The notes under the pieces were generated by a model. The model had not been told where the DNA came from and searched no databases. It saw nothing but the letters and a program-made list of their open reading frames with translations. This document shows, one piece after another, positions 17,169 to 25,212 of a stretch of DNA of 64,000 nucleotides. A program made the translations under genes and the position numbers. The stretch is from contig NZ_JAEFDB010000012.1 of NCBI RefSeq assembly GCF_016126015.1, forward strand, positions 29,669-93,668. Reading direction: 5' to 3'. The stretch comes from Capnocytophaga periodontitidis (GTDB lineage Bacteria; Bacteroidota; Bacteroidia; Flavobacteriales; Flavobacteriaceae). Each line of letters begins with the position of its first letter. The first letter of the stretch is position 1.

Positions 17169-18131
17169 TTATAATGATTGTTGAAATTCGGTTTGGTATT
17201 TATTGAAAATTTGGAAATAACGTTTCATATTCTCAAGTTCCCACCATTTAGATAAACTTACAGGGTGGGTATCAAGATTGTATATTTTTGCATTGGGGAT
17301 AGAAAGCAAAAAGGGCGAATGTGTTGCAATAATAAACTGTGTATTAAAAGCACGTGCTGAAAGCTCAATGAACTCTACTAATTTGAGTTGCGTTTCGCAC
17401 GACATACTGTTCTCTGGTTCGTCTAATAAGTACAACCCTGGGTCGGCTATCTGCTCCATAAGGTACATTAGCCCTGTTTCGCCATTAGAAAATGAAGGTT
17501 CTACTCTGCCTATCGTTTTTTTGAGGTATTGGGTATAGCTACTTTTCCGCATAGTGTAAAAATCATTAAATTGCTCTACACTTCTCTTATCTTTCAAATT
17601 AATAGATTTAGGTACTACTCCTTTTGCTACTGTCTTTTCTTTAATAAGCATCTCACTCTTAAAGCGTTTTTGGTCCTCTTTAAGGCGTCTGTCTATCATT
17701 TTCTTAAACACATCATCGCTGGTAATCATCTTACTAATTTCTAAAATATCGTATTTGTGATTAGTCTTATCTACAAGGTCTAAATCTTCATCTGTGTAGC
17801 GAAAATCAGTCTTAAAAGAACACATTTTTACGTATTTTTCCATTAAATAAGACGAATTATAAGGAGCCTCTCTTGAAATATTCAATTTGTTTGAAATTAC
17901 ATTTAAAATTGTAGACTTACCTGAACCATTACCCCCATATAGAATAGTGATAGGTTCAAAATCCAAGCAGGTAAGGCGATGGGCTAAAAGGCTAAATGGA
18001 TAAACTTTTTCAGCAATGTAATTAAGGGCTGGCTCTATAGGACGCCTATCTTCTTTACTATAGAAAAACCTCTGTAGTTCTTCTTCCTCTTCTTCTACTG
18101 AAGGGAAATAAAAAGTTTCTAAGTATACCAT
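17169..18131 (-). CDS. SMC/ABC-like AAA family ATPase
   Basis: 320 residues. Walker A is GGNGSGKST (about residue 66), the signature-like 'SNGETGLMYLMEQI' and Walker B 'GLYLLDEPENSMS' come at about 215-240, followed by the switch His in 'ATHSPFLLS'. The nucleotide-binding halves are contiguous with a short insertion, as in stand-alone AAA_21-type proteins, without a TOPRIM or other effector domain, so it is not a full OLD nuclease. These ATPases often occur in defence or mobile loci, but no effector is next to it except the WYL regulator downstream. Function unknown. Confidence 0.85.
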   Translation of the reverse strand: MVYLETFYFPSVEEEEEELQRFFYSKEDRRPIEPALNYIAEKVYPFSLLAHRLTCLDFEPITILYGGNGSGKSTILNVISNKLNISREAPYNSSYLMEKYVKMCSFKTDFRYTDEDLDLVDKTNHKYDILEISKMITSDDVFKKMIDRRLKEDQKRFKSEMLIKEKTVAKGVVPKSINLKDKRSVEQFNDFYTMRKSSYTQYLKKTIGRVEPSFSNGETGLMYLMEQIADPGLYLLDEPENSMSCETQLKLVEFIELSARAFNTQFIIATHSPFLLSIPNAKIYNLDTHPVSLSKWWELENMKRYFQIFNKYQTEFQQSL

Positions 18132-18217
18132 TTTTTATTTGTTTTTTAGTTTCACGGTGCAAAGGTAAGGCATTACTCTGCCAAATAGTGTCAGTGATAG
18201 AAAAAACACATCTTTTT

Positions 18218-18247
18218 TTGTTATTCCAACCAAAAACATTATCTTTG
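18218..18247 (+). promoter_or_regulatory. Bacteroidetes promoter for the BNR-repeat lipoprotein
   Basis: TTG at 18218-18220, 19-nt spacer, TATCTTTG at 18240-18247; the ATG at 18268 follows 20 nt later. It points away from the AAA ATPase gene, which is divergent. Confidence 0.8.
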
Positions 18248-18267
18248 CCTTTGTTTATCACTGATGT

Positions 18268-19314
18268 ATGAAACATATTGCTATTATTTTTATATTGCTT
18301 TGTCTTGGGGCGTGTAAGCACTCCAATCCTTATAAGGACACTACTATCGAATTGGTAGAGGTAAAGTCTTTTCCATTGGGGAAAATAAGCGTGCGTGCAA
18401 TGGTGCTCTTAGAGAAAAACGTGGCTTTTGCAGGCTCCGACGCTACCTTTGGTTTTATCAACACTCAAAACCAAACCATTGCGACTTCTAATTTGAAGAA
18501 TCGCGGGGTGATTTCCGATTTCCGTGCGGTGGCAGCGACAAGTCAGAACTTTTTTATGCTCTCTATCGGCAACCCTGCCTTGCTCTACAAAGCTGAACAA
18601 AGTGGTATGGAAGAAGTATATTGCGAGGAACACCCCGATGTTTTCTACGATGTATTGCGCTTTACGGACGACCAATTTGGTATTGCTATTGGCGACCCTA
18701 TCGACAATCGCCTATCGGTAGTAACAACGCTCAATGGCGGACAACAATGGACGAAACTCACGTGGTCACAATCACCCAAACTCGAAGAGGGGGAAAGTGT
18801 ATTTGCGGCTAGCAACTCGGCTTTGGCGCACTATGGCAACAAGCTATGGGTAGTAACAGGCGGTAGCAAAAGTAGGGTGTTGTTCTCGGACAACAAGGGC
18901 TATAAATGGCAAGACCTCGCTACGCTACCTCTCGTTCAAGGGCAAGCTACTCAAGGGGCTTTCACCATAGCTTTCTACAACGACCAGCAGGGCATCGTTC
19001 TCGGTGGTGATTATGAACAACCTACAGAGCGCAAAGGCTCTGGCGCACTCACTTTTGATGGGGGTAAAACTTGGCAGCCTATCGCGACCGACAAGGCTAT
19101 TGGCTATGCGAGTTGTGTGCAATACATCCCTAATAGTGAGGGAAATGCTTTAGTAGCAACTTCGCCTAATGGTCTTTTCTTCTCTAACGACCAAGGTAGG
19201 AGCTGGCAACAACTTTCAGATAAAGTCTATCACGCGCTACTCTTTGTAGATGAGCAAACTATGGTTGCTTCGGGCAATGAGAAAATCACCCTTTTTAGAG
19301 TTGTAAAGAAATGA
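18268..19314 (+). CDS. BNR/Ycf48-like beta-propeller lipoprotein
   Basis: 348 residues. A lipobox GAC at residues 14-16 follows a short signal. The body is a beta-propeller with several Asp-box motifs (SDNKGYKWQDL, FDGGKTWQPI, SNDQGRSWQQL, and LNGGQQWTKL), as in proteins annotated as 'oxidoreductase' or photosynthesis-assembly-like YCF48 homologues. Likely an envelope protein of unknown binding role. It overlaps the next gene by 4 nt. Confidence 0.85.
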   Translation: MKHIAIIFILLCLGACKHSNPYKDTTIELVEVKSFPLGKISVRAMVLLEKNVAFAGSDATFGFINTQNQTIATSNLKNRGVISDFRAVAATSQNFFMLSIGNPALLYKAEQSGMEEVYCEEHPDVFYDVLRFTDDQFGIAIGDPIDNRLSVVTTLNGGQQWTKLTWSQSPKLEEGESVFAASNSALAHYGNKLWVVTGGSKSRVLFSDNKGYKWQDLATLPLVQGQATQGAFTIAFYNDQQGIVLGGDYEQPTERKGSGALTFDGGKTWQPIATDKAIGYASCVQYIPNSEGNALVATSPNGLFFSNDQGRSWQQLSDKVYHALLFVDEQTMVASGNEKITLFRVVKK

Positions 19315-19979
19315 TGATAAGTGAGGTAACGGCTTTGCGCAAAGCAGGTGACTTAGAAGAAGCGTTGCGCATCGCTCTTGAGGAATTTAAGGAAAACGAT
19401 AGCAGTATCAACAAATATTCGTTGGGCTGGGTGTATTACGATTTTTGCAAGAGGGCAGTAGTCGAAAACGACTTAGACACTTTTCTGCAATATGTGCAAG
19501 CGCTCAAAGACCTGCGTTTTAGCATTGAAGAAGTGCTCATCACTGACCAACTGCTTTGGCAATATGTGAAGTTCTTCGCACAGTTGCGCAAAACAGGAAA
19601 AATAACGCTTATTGATGTGCTGTACGAGAATTTGAAAGGTATGTATTTCACGATGCCTTCAAAAGCGTTTTCTGCCCTAGCAGAGCAGTTGCACAAAGCT
19701 TATAAAGATCGTGAGGAATATTTGGAAGTAATTACTGACGTGATGCCTTTTCTGCGCGCTGAGGATTTTGCACCTAAGTCATACCAAGGTATACTTATAA
19801 TGCCTTTGGCAGAGCAAATCTATATCGCTTATAGCAAACGTATATTAGAAAGTGGCGATAAAGAGATTATCGCCACCTTTATACCTATCTTGCATCAGTG
19901 GATTCAAGCGCATCCTGAATACAATTCGCTTATTTATTACTATGTGGAAATGTGCAATTTTGCCAATTTGCCAATGTGA
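19311..19979 (+). CDS. Helical repeat-like hypothetical protein
   Basis: 222 residues, all helical, starting with 'VTALRKAGDLEEALRIALEEFKENDSSINKYSLGWVYYDFCKRAV', which has TPR-like character ('ALRIALEEF...YSLGWVYYD'). The rest is helical without recognisable catalytic motifs. It overlaps the stop of the propeller gene (ATGATG at the junction gives two possible starts three bases apart), so it is probably translationally coupled to it. Not recognised as a named family. Confidence 0.7.
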   Translation: MMISEVTALRKAGDLEEALRIALEEFKENDSSINKYSLGWVYYDFCKRAVVENDLDTFLQYVQALKDLRFSIEEVLITDQLLWQYVKFFAQLRKTGKITLIDVLYENLKGMYFTMPSKAFSALAEQLHKAYKDREEYLEVITDVMPFLRAEDFAPKSYQGILIMPLAEQIYIAYSKRILESGDKEIIATFIPILHQWIQAHPEYNSLIYYYVEMCNFANLPM

Positions 19980-19999
19980 TAATTATCAATTGTCAATTA

Positions 20000-21085
20000 T
20001 CAATTGTTCATTGCTGAACATTGGTTATAAAGTTCACGCCACGATGCTCCGCGTTTCTTCATTACATTTTCAAGGTATTCCTTCCACACCATTTTATCTT
20101 TGTCTTCATCTTTTACTACAGCTCCTTGCAATCCTGATGCTAAATCTTCATCGGTAACAGTGCCGTTGCCAAAACTACCTGCTAATGCCATACTATTGGT
20201 GATAAGCGAAATAGCTTCGGCAGTAGAAATAACTCCACTAGGCGATTTGAGTTTTTGTTTTTCGTCTAAAGTAGCTCCTTTGCGCAATTCGCGGAAAATA
20301 GTTACAATCTTCTCTATAGCTTCATTGCTTGGCAAGGCGGCTTTCAGTTTGTAGTTGTTAGAAATTTCGGCTACACGCTTGGTTACAATAGATACTTCGG
20401 TTTCTAAAGTAGCAGGAGCAGGTAGCACAATGATGTTGAAACGTCTTTTAAGTGCTGATGACATTTCGTTCACACCACGGTCGCGGGTATTAGCTGTCGC
20501 AATAATAGAGAAACCACGCTGAGCCGGTAATTCTTCACTGAGTTCAGGAATAGCGATATTTTTCTCCGATAGGATAGAAATCAATGCATCTTGTACTTCG
20601 GAAGCACAACGCGAAATCTCCTCAAAACGAGCGACAGTTCCTGTTTCCATCGCGCGATAAATAGGTGATTTAAGTAAGGCTTCGTGCGATGGACCGTTAG
20701 CCAAAAGCATTGCATAGTTCCACGAATAGCGTATATGCTCTTCACTGGTACCCGCAGTACCTTGAATCACTTTGCCTGAGTCGCCGCAAATGGCAGCTGT
20801 AAGGTTTTCAGAAAGCCACGATTTGGCGGTTCCTGGCTCACCTATGAGCAACAAAGAGCGGTCGGTAAGGAGTGTAGCAATAGCGATTTCCACCAAGCGA
20901 TTATGACCGATGTACTTAGGAGTAATTTCCACCCCGCAGGCAGTACCACCAGTTACAAATTTCAGCACAGCTTTAGGCGACAATTGCCAGCCTATGGGCT
21001 TTTCTTGTTTTTTATCCTCTTCTTTTAAAGCCTCTAATTCCTTAGCGTAGAGTTGTTCCGCAGGAAGGCGTAATACATTTGACAT
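20000..21085 (-). CDS. MoxR-type AAA ATPase
   Basis: 361 residues. AAA motifs: Walker A GEPGTAKSW (about residues 83-91), 'GTAGTSEEHIRYSWNY', Walker B region 'FEEISRCASEVQDALISILSE', and the sensor 'IATANTRDRGVNEMSSALKRRFN'. The MoxR family acts as chaperones for VWA-domain proteins and for insertion of metal cofactors. Usual neighbours (VWA or SWIM genes) are not adjacent here; the gene is alone and faces the helical-protein gene. A tandem AT-rich repeat surrounds its stop. Confidence 0.88.
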   Translation of the reverse strand: MSNVLRLPAEQLYAKELEALKEEDKKQEKPIGWQLSPKAVLKFVTGGTACGVEITPKYIGHNRLVEIAIATLLTDRSLLLIGEPGTAKSWLSENLTAAICGDSGKVIQGTAGTSEEHIRYSWNYAMLLANGPSHEALLKSPIYRAMETGTVARFEEISRCASEVQDALISILSEKNIAIPELSEELPAQRGFSIIATANTRDRGVNEMSSALKRRFNIIVLPAPATLETEVSIVTKRVAEISNNYKLKAALPSNEAIEKIVTIFRELRKGATLDEKQKLKSPSGVISTAEAISLITNSMALAGSFGNGTVTDEDLASGLQGAVVKDEDKDKMVWKEYLENVMKKRGASWRELYNQCSAMNN

Positions 21086-21417
21086 AGATTATTGATTTGT
21101 CGATTTGCCGATTTGTCAATTTGTGTCACTATCAATTGGAAAACTGACTTATTGAGTCATCGACAAATTACTTATTTGTTTCGTTTTTATAGTTCCTATT
21201 AAGCAGATCTTAATAATTGGTTAGATATTGCAAACTTCTTTTTCTCATCTAAAGCATTACAGAGTTCAATTGCCATAAGTGAAAAATGAAATGTTTTATC
21301 CACAATTAAATTAGGTTTTGACATAAGATTAATGATTTGTTGATTTGTCACTATCAATTAATTTACTAATCATTTTGCATCACTACCAATTGGCTAATTG
21401 GCTAATTGACAAATTTA
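21086..21417. other. 332-nt intergenic region with AT-rich short repeats
   Basis: Apart from the four-helix fragment, it holds runs of 'GATTTGTCGATTTG' and 'CTAATTGGCTAATTGAC' type repeats that recur in other gaps. No further gene is seen. Confidence 0.6.
21199..21324 (-). pseudogene. N-terminal fragment of a four-helix-bundle (23S rRNA intervening-sequence-type) protein
   Basis: A 41-residue frame (ATG at 21324, TAA at 21199) reads like the start of the four-helix bundle proteins encoded in rRNA intervening sequences and elsewhere ('DKTFHFSLMAIELCNALDEKKKF' ending 'QLLRSA'). The family normally continues with 'GTSIGANxxEA' and about 75 further residues, which are lacking. It lies in the 332-nt gap between MoxR and GH109 among AT-rich short repeats, consistent with a decayed insertion. 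Confidence 0.65.
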
Positions 21418-22833
21418 CTAATTAACAAACGCGTGTTTATAGCCTTTTTGTTTATTCCAAGCACCACGAGTGAAATCAGGGATTTCTACTGGAGCACTAC
21501 CGTTTTCAAGTGACAGTTTGGAAAGAGGTGCTAAGCAGCACCATTCGGCTAAATCGTACACGTCCATATCTAAAGGCAACCCATTGCGCAAACAGTAGAT
21601 AAGACGGTAATCCATAATGAAATCCATACCGCCGTGACCACCTACTTTTTTAGCTTGTTCTTCCAAATCTTTCAATATGCGTGGTTTGTATTTTTCCATC
21701 AGTGCTTTTTTAGCATCCTCAGGCATAAAATTGTGAGCCGATAGATTTTCGTGATTAGGCACTTCGGCTTTTGCCACACTTTCGGGCTGTAACAAATAAC
21801 CTTCCATAGGATATTTATTAGCAAAACCTTGAGTACCGGTGAGTTGGTACATACGTGAGTACGGACGCGGGGTTACTACATCGTGCTGAATTTGAATAGT
21901 TTTGCCTTGTTCAGTTTTAATCATTGTAATGGTAAGGTCGCCATTTTGGAAATCAGCAGCGTCTTTACCTGTTACTTTTTGGTATACTTCCTTACCTCTA
22001 AAAGGTTTAGTATCTACCGAAACTAAATAGTTCATCTTGTCGCCGCGGTGGATATTTAATGCCTGACAAACAGGACCTATACCGTGTGTAGGGTATACAT
22101 CGCCACGGTGTTTATGGTTATAATCAAGACGCCAATTATTCCAATATTCTGTCCAAAACTCATCGAGATTGTGGATATAAGAACCTTCACCGTGAATCAC
22201 CTCCCCTAAGAGTCCTTGTTGTACCATATTAAGGGTTGTAATCTCAAAGTAATCGTACACACAATTTTCGAGCATCATACAGTGGCGGCGTGTTTTTTCA
22301 CTCGTATCAATAAGCGCCCAAATCTCATCCATATCAAGCGCTGCAGGCACTTCTATAGCCACGTGTTTGCCGTGTTGCATTGCGTAGAGTGCCATTGGGG
22401 TGTGGTGCTTCCAGTCGGTTACTATATAAACAAGATCAACATCAGGGCGTTCACAAAGGGCTTTCCAAGCATCTTCACTGCCCGTGTATTGAGGCACACG
22501 TGGGTGACCTGCTTTTTCAATTACTTGCTGGGCTTTTTCCACCATCTCAGGACGGATATCACAAAGGGCGGTGATTTTAGCCCCCTCAATGTGCATATAG
22601 CGTTCCACGGCACTATAACCGCGCATTCCCAGACCGATAATCCCCACACGTACTGTATCTAACTTATTGGTCGTGAGGTTCAACACATCAGTTTGACCTT
22701 GAGCGCGCTGAGGTGTTTCTAACTTGATAGGTGCATTAGAAGTTTCAGATTTAGAGTTGGTTTGAGGTTGATTGCAAGCGGTAAAACCTGCTGATAGAAA
22801 GATGCCGAGGAGCATCGAATACAATTTTTTCAT
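21418..22833 (-). CDS. Gfo/Idh/MocA-family glycoside hydrolase GH109 (alpha-N-acetylgalactosaminidase-like)
   Basis: 471 residues with a lipoprotein signal (TAC at about 17-19). The NAD-binding motif 'GIIGLGMRGYSAVERY' is at about 68-83; 'GDVYPTHGIGPVCQALNIHRGD' and 'GGHGGMDFIMDYRLI' are the strong GH109 signatures that distinguish it from plain dehydrogenases. GH109 enzymes use NAD transiently to cleave alpha-linked GalNAc, as on blood-group A antigens or mucin. As a lipoprotein it would act in the periplasm or at the surface. No other glycosidase is next to it. A consensus promoter lies upstream at 22878-22907. Confidence 0.92.
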   Translation of the reverse strand: MKKLYSMLLGIFLSAGFTACNQPQTNSKSETSNAPIKLETPQRAQGQTDVLNLTTNKLDTVRVGIIGLGMRGYSAVERYMHIEGAKITALCDIRPEMVEKAQQVIEKAGHPRVPQYTGSEDAWKALCERPDVDLVYIVTDWKHHTPMALYAMQHGKHVAIEVPAALDMDEIWALIDTSEKTRRHCMMLENCVYDYFEITTLNMVQQGLLGEVIHGEGSYIHNLDEFWTEYWNNWRLDYNHKHRGDVYPTHGIGPVCQALNIHRGDKMNYLVSVDTKPFRGKEVYQKVTGKDAADFQNGDLTITMIKTEQGKTIQIQHDVVTPRPYSRMYQLTGTQGFANKYPMEGYLLQPESVAKAEVPNHENLSAHNFMPEDAKKALMEKYKPRILKDLEEQAKKVGGHGGMDFIMDYRLIYCLRNGLPLDMDVYDLAEWCCLAPLSKLSLENGSAPVEIPDFTRGAWNKQKGYKHAFVN

Positions 22834-22877
22834 AAAAGTTAAAGGTTAAAAGTGATAAGTTAAAATTTTACAATGGG

Positions 22878-22907
22878 CAAAGTTATAAATAATTTGTTAA
22901 TTAGCAA
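22878..22907 (-). promoter_or_regulatory. Promoter for GH109
   Basis: On the minus strand, TTG at 22907-22905 and TAACTTTG at 22885-22878 are separated by 19 nt. The ATG at 22833 lies 45 nt downstream. Confidence 0.7.
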
Positions 22908-22934
22908 ATTAGAGAATTAGAAAAGTTTGTTTTT

Positions 22935-23102
22935 TCATTCGGGCATTCCAGGGTACCAAGTACCGCCATAACGCGTATCTTCCCACACTTGTTTAAAATC
23001 AGAGATATTGTAGTAGTTGTGTTTTTTAAACTCTTTTTCGTAATCAAATCCACCGTTTTCTAAACCTATTCTTACAAAATATTGATATTCCTTATCTACC
23101 AT
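22935..23102 (-). CDS. Small hypothetical protein (55 aa), probably a gene fragment
   Basis: The frame is open up to 23198 but the upstream residues come from a TAATTCGTAATTC repeat; the -7 box at 23155-23162 supports the start at 23102. The peptide 'MVDKEYQYFVRIGLENGGF' with end 'VWEDTRYGGTWYPGMPE' looks like a C-terminus of a larger protein. Not recognised. Confidence 0.45.
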   Translation of the reverse strand: MVDKEYQYFVRIGLENGGFDYEKEFKKHNYYNISDFKQVWEDTRYGGTWYPGMPE

Positions 23103-23154
23103 TTGTCCTATAATTTCAGCATAATAAGCTAACTTAAAGAAGTTTAGAATGTGG

Positions 23155-23162
23155 CAAAGGTA
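23155..23162 (-). promoter_or_regulatory. -7 box for the 55-aa gene
   Basis: TACCTTTG on the minus strand; no good -33 TTG at the expected distance. Confidence 0.4.
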
Positions 23163-23205
23163 ACAAATTTTCGTCATTCGTAATTCGTAATTCGTCATTA
23201 TTTTC

Positions 23206-23213
23206 TACTTTTG
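23206..23213 (+). promoter_or_regulatory. -7 box immediately before bioF
   Basis: TACTTTTG ends four nt before the ATG at 23218, so transcription would start at or next to the start codon (leaderless or nearly so). No clear -33 TTG is seen. Confidence 0.5.
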
Positions 23214-23217
23214 CAAT

Positions 23218-24327
23218 ATGAAACACATCCGAGAAAAATTAACTGAACGCCAAAAGAACAATGCCTTGCGCAAACTTAGTGAACGATCGTTTGCTATTGA
23301 TTTCTACTCTAATGATTATATAGGTTTTAGCACAAATCCCACTATCACTGAACGTGTTAGCCAACTAATAAGCGCCACAACACCTCACGGTGCAACAGGC
23401 TCTCGATTGCTATCGGGGAACTCTCATTTATTCACAGAAACTGAACGTTATATCGCTGATTTTCATAACGCTGAAGGGGCTCTTTTGTACAATTCGGGCT
23501 ATGATGCCAATGTAGGTTTTTTCTCTTGCATCGTAGGTCGTGGCGATGTAATTTTATATGATAGTTATAGTCACGCTTCTATACGCGATGGTATTTCACT
23601 CAGTTTAGCACATTCGTACAAGTTCAAACACAACGATTTAGACGATTTGGAGAAACTGCTTAAAAAGTTTGCTACGGGTGACAAAACAGTGCTCATCGCT
23701 ACTGAAAGCGTTTTTTCAATGGATGGCGACAGCCCAGATTTAGTGCGTTTGGTAGCTTTAGCGCAACAATATGGTGCTTATATAGCAGTGGACGAGGCGC
23801 ACGCTATAGGTGTTTTTGGCAAACACGGCTGTGGATTGGTACAAGCCTTAGGATTAGAAACAGCAATCTTCGCGCGCATTGTCACCTTTGGCAAAGGCTT
23901 GGGAGCTCACGGAGCAGCGGTAGTTGCTAATGATGAGGTGATACAATATTTAGTAAACTTCTCGCGCTCATTTATTTATACAACAGCTATGAGTCCACAT
24001 AGTGTAGCGACTATTCGCGCAGGTTACGAACAGTTGCAACAAACGGAGGCAATGAACGGACTTCACCACAATATAGAATATTTCAAATCGTTGATAACTC
24101 AATACGGTATTGAAGGATTTATACCTTCCAATTCAGCTATCCAAGCAATGGTAGTAAGCGGCAACGATCGCGTGAAAGCCCTTGCTGAGCGTTTGCAAGC
24201 TCAAGGCATAGGGGTATTGCCTATTTTAGCCCCTACGGTACCCGCAGGACAAGAGCGTTTAAGGGTGTGTTTACACAGTTTTAATACCGAAAAAGAGATC
24301 AAACAATTAGTCAATTTGACAATTTGA
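23218..24327 (+). CDS. bioF: 8-amino-7-oxononanoate synthase (alpha-oxoamine synthase family)
   Basis: 369 residues, class II PLP-dependent enzyme. The N-terminus 'FYSNDYIGFS' and 'HGATGSRLLSGN' are BioF-type; the PLP-contact Asp in 'DEAHAIGVFGKHGCGL' and the Schiff-base lysine in 'IVTFGKGLGAHGA' are present. It condenses pimeloyl-ACP/CoA with alanine to KAPA in biotin synthesis; the related 2-amino-3-ketobutyrate ligase cannot be excluded but the N-terminus favours BioF. No other bio genes are adjacent. Its last codons lie within a tandem AATTTGAC repeat, so the C-terminal ~6 residues may be repeat-derived. Confidence 0.88.
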   Translation: MKHIREKLTERQKNNALRKLSERSFAIDFYSNDYIGFSTNPTITERVSQLISATTPHGATGSRLLSGNSHLFTETERYIADFHNAEGALLYNSGYDANVGFFSCIVGRGDVILYDSYSHASIRDGISLSLAHSYKFKHNDLDDLEKLLKKFATGDKTVLIATESVFSMDGDSPDLVRLVALAQQYGAYIAVDEAHAIGVFGKHGCGLVQALGLETAIFARIVTFGKGLGAHGAAVVANDEVIQYLVNFSRSFIYTTAMSPHSVATIRAGYEQLQQTEAMNGLHHNIEYFKSLITQYGIEGFIPSNSAIQAMVVSGNDRVKALAERLQAQGIGVLPILAPTVPAGQERLRVCLHSFNTEKEIKQLVNLTI

Positions 24328-24346
24328 CAATTTGACAATTCAGCAA
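24308..24346. repeat. Tandem AATTTGAC repeat at the end of bioF
   Basis: Three to four copies of CAATTTGA in a row span the bioF stop codon. Confidence 0.7.
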
Positions 24347-24457
24347 TTAGCTTCTAATTTTTAACTTCTAAAATTTGTTAATACCTTACTTTCAGCAAAT
24401 AACTTTCTTCTTCTTTTTTAAACCGAATATAAATTAATGTTTTTTGTATATTTTTTG

Positions 24458-24488
24458 TTGTATACATAATTAAAAAGCCTTACTTTTG
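24458..24488 (+). promoter_or_regulatory. Promoter of the sdhCAB operon
   Basis: TTG at 24458-24460, 20-nt spacer, TACTTTTG at 24481-24488. Leader of about 40 nt to the ATG at 24534. No operator recognised. Confidence 0.75.
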
Positions 24489-24533
24489 TAGCGAAATTAT
24501 TTAACGTAAATATATAAAAAAACTATAAAACGA

Positions 24534-25208
24534 ATGGCAGGATTATTTAAAACATCTGTTGCAAGAAAGGTGGCGATGGCTCTCTCGGCACTCTTTCTCA
24601 TTCTCTTTCTAATCATTCACTTGGCAGTAAACCTTACTTCAGTGATTAGTGAGAGTACTTTCAACGAGCTATCCCATTTTATGGGTACTAACCCGCTGAT
24701 TCAGTTTGCTATGCAACCTGTATTGCTCGCTGGGGTGTTGTTTCACTTCATTATGGGATTTGTCTTGGAAATCCAAAACAAAAAAGCTCGTGGTAGTGAG
24801 GCATATTACAGCTATAATGGGGGAGCTAACTCCACTTGGATGTCTCGTAATATGATTATCACTGGGGTGATGATTCTCCTCTTCTTAGGGTTACACCTCT
24901 ACGATTTCTGGGTAAGCGAAATGAACTACAAGTACATTGAGCAATTAGCTCCAGACCCTACCCGCTACTACGATGAATTGGTAGAGAAATTCCACGACCC
25001 TCTACGTGTGGGATTCTATGTATTGTGCTTTGTTTTCCTTTGCTTGCACTTGTTGCACGGATTCCAATCTGCTTTCCAATCTATGGGCTGGAAAGACGAT
25101 GCTCGCAAAAAGCTCATCAGCAGTGTAGGTAATTGGTATTCTTACATTATCTGCGGAGGCTTTATTTTTATAGCTCTCTTCCATTACATTAAATTTTTAA
25201 CAGCTTAA
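24534..25208 (+). CDS. sdhC: Succinate dehydrogenase / fumarate reductase cytochrome b subunit
   Basis: 224 residues with five hydrophobic helices and heme-coordinating histidines ('LIIHLAVNL', '[11 protein letters not shown]', '[11 protein letters not shown]', '[17 protein letters not shown]'). This is the b558-type single-subunit anchor of Bacteroidetes and Bacillus, without a separate SdhD. It begins the operon; the next gene starts four nt after its stop. Confidence 0.93.
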   Translation: MAGLFKTSVARKVAMALSALFLILFLIIHLAVNLTSVISESTFNELSHFMGTNPLIQFAMQPVLLAGVLFHFIMGFVLEIQNKKARGSEAYYSYNGGANSTWMSRNMIITGVMILLFLGLHLYDFWVSEMNYKYIEQLAPDPTRYYDELVEKFHDPLRVGFYVLCFVFLCLHLLHGFQSAFQSMGWKDDARKKLISSVGNWYSYIICGGFIFIALFHYIKFLTA

Positions 25209-25212
25209 TCTT

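Noticed and set aside
22935..23198. 87-aa version of the small gene before bioF
   Set aside because: Its first residues are coded by a TAATTCG repeat and lie upstream of the likely promoter; the 55-aa form is preferred.
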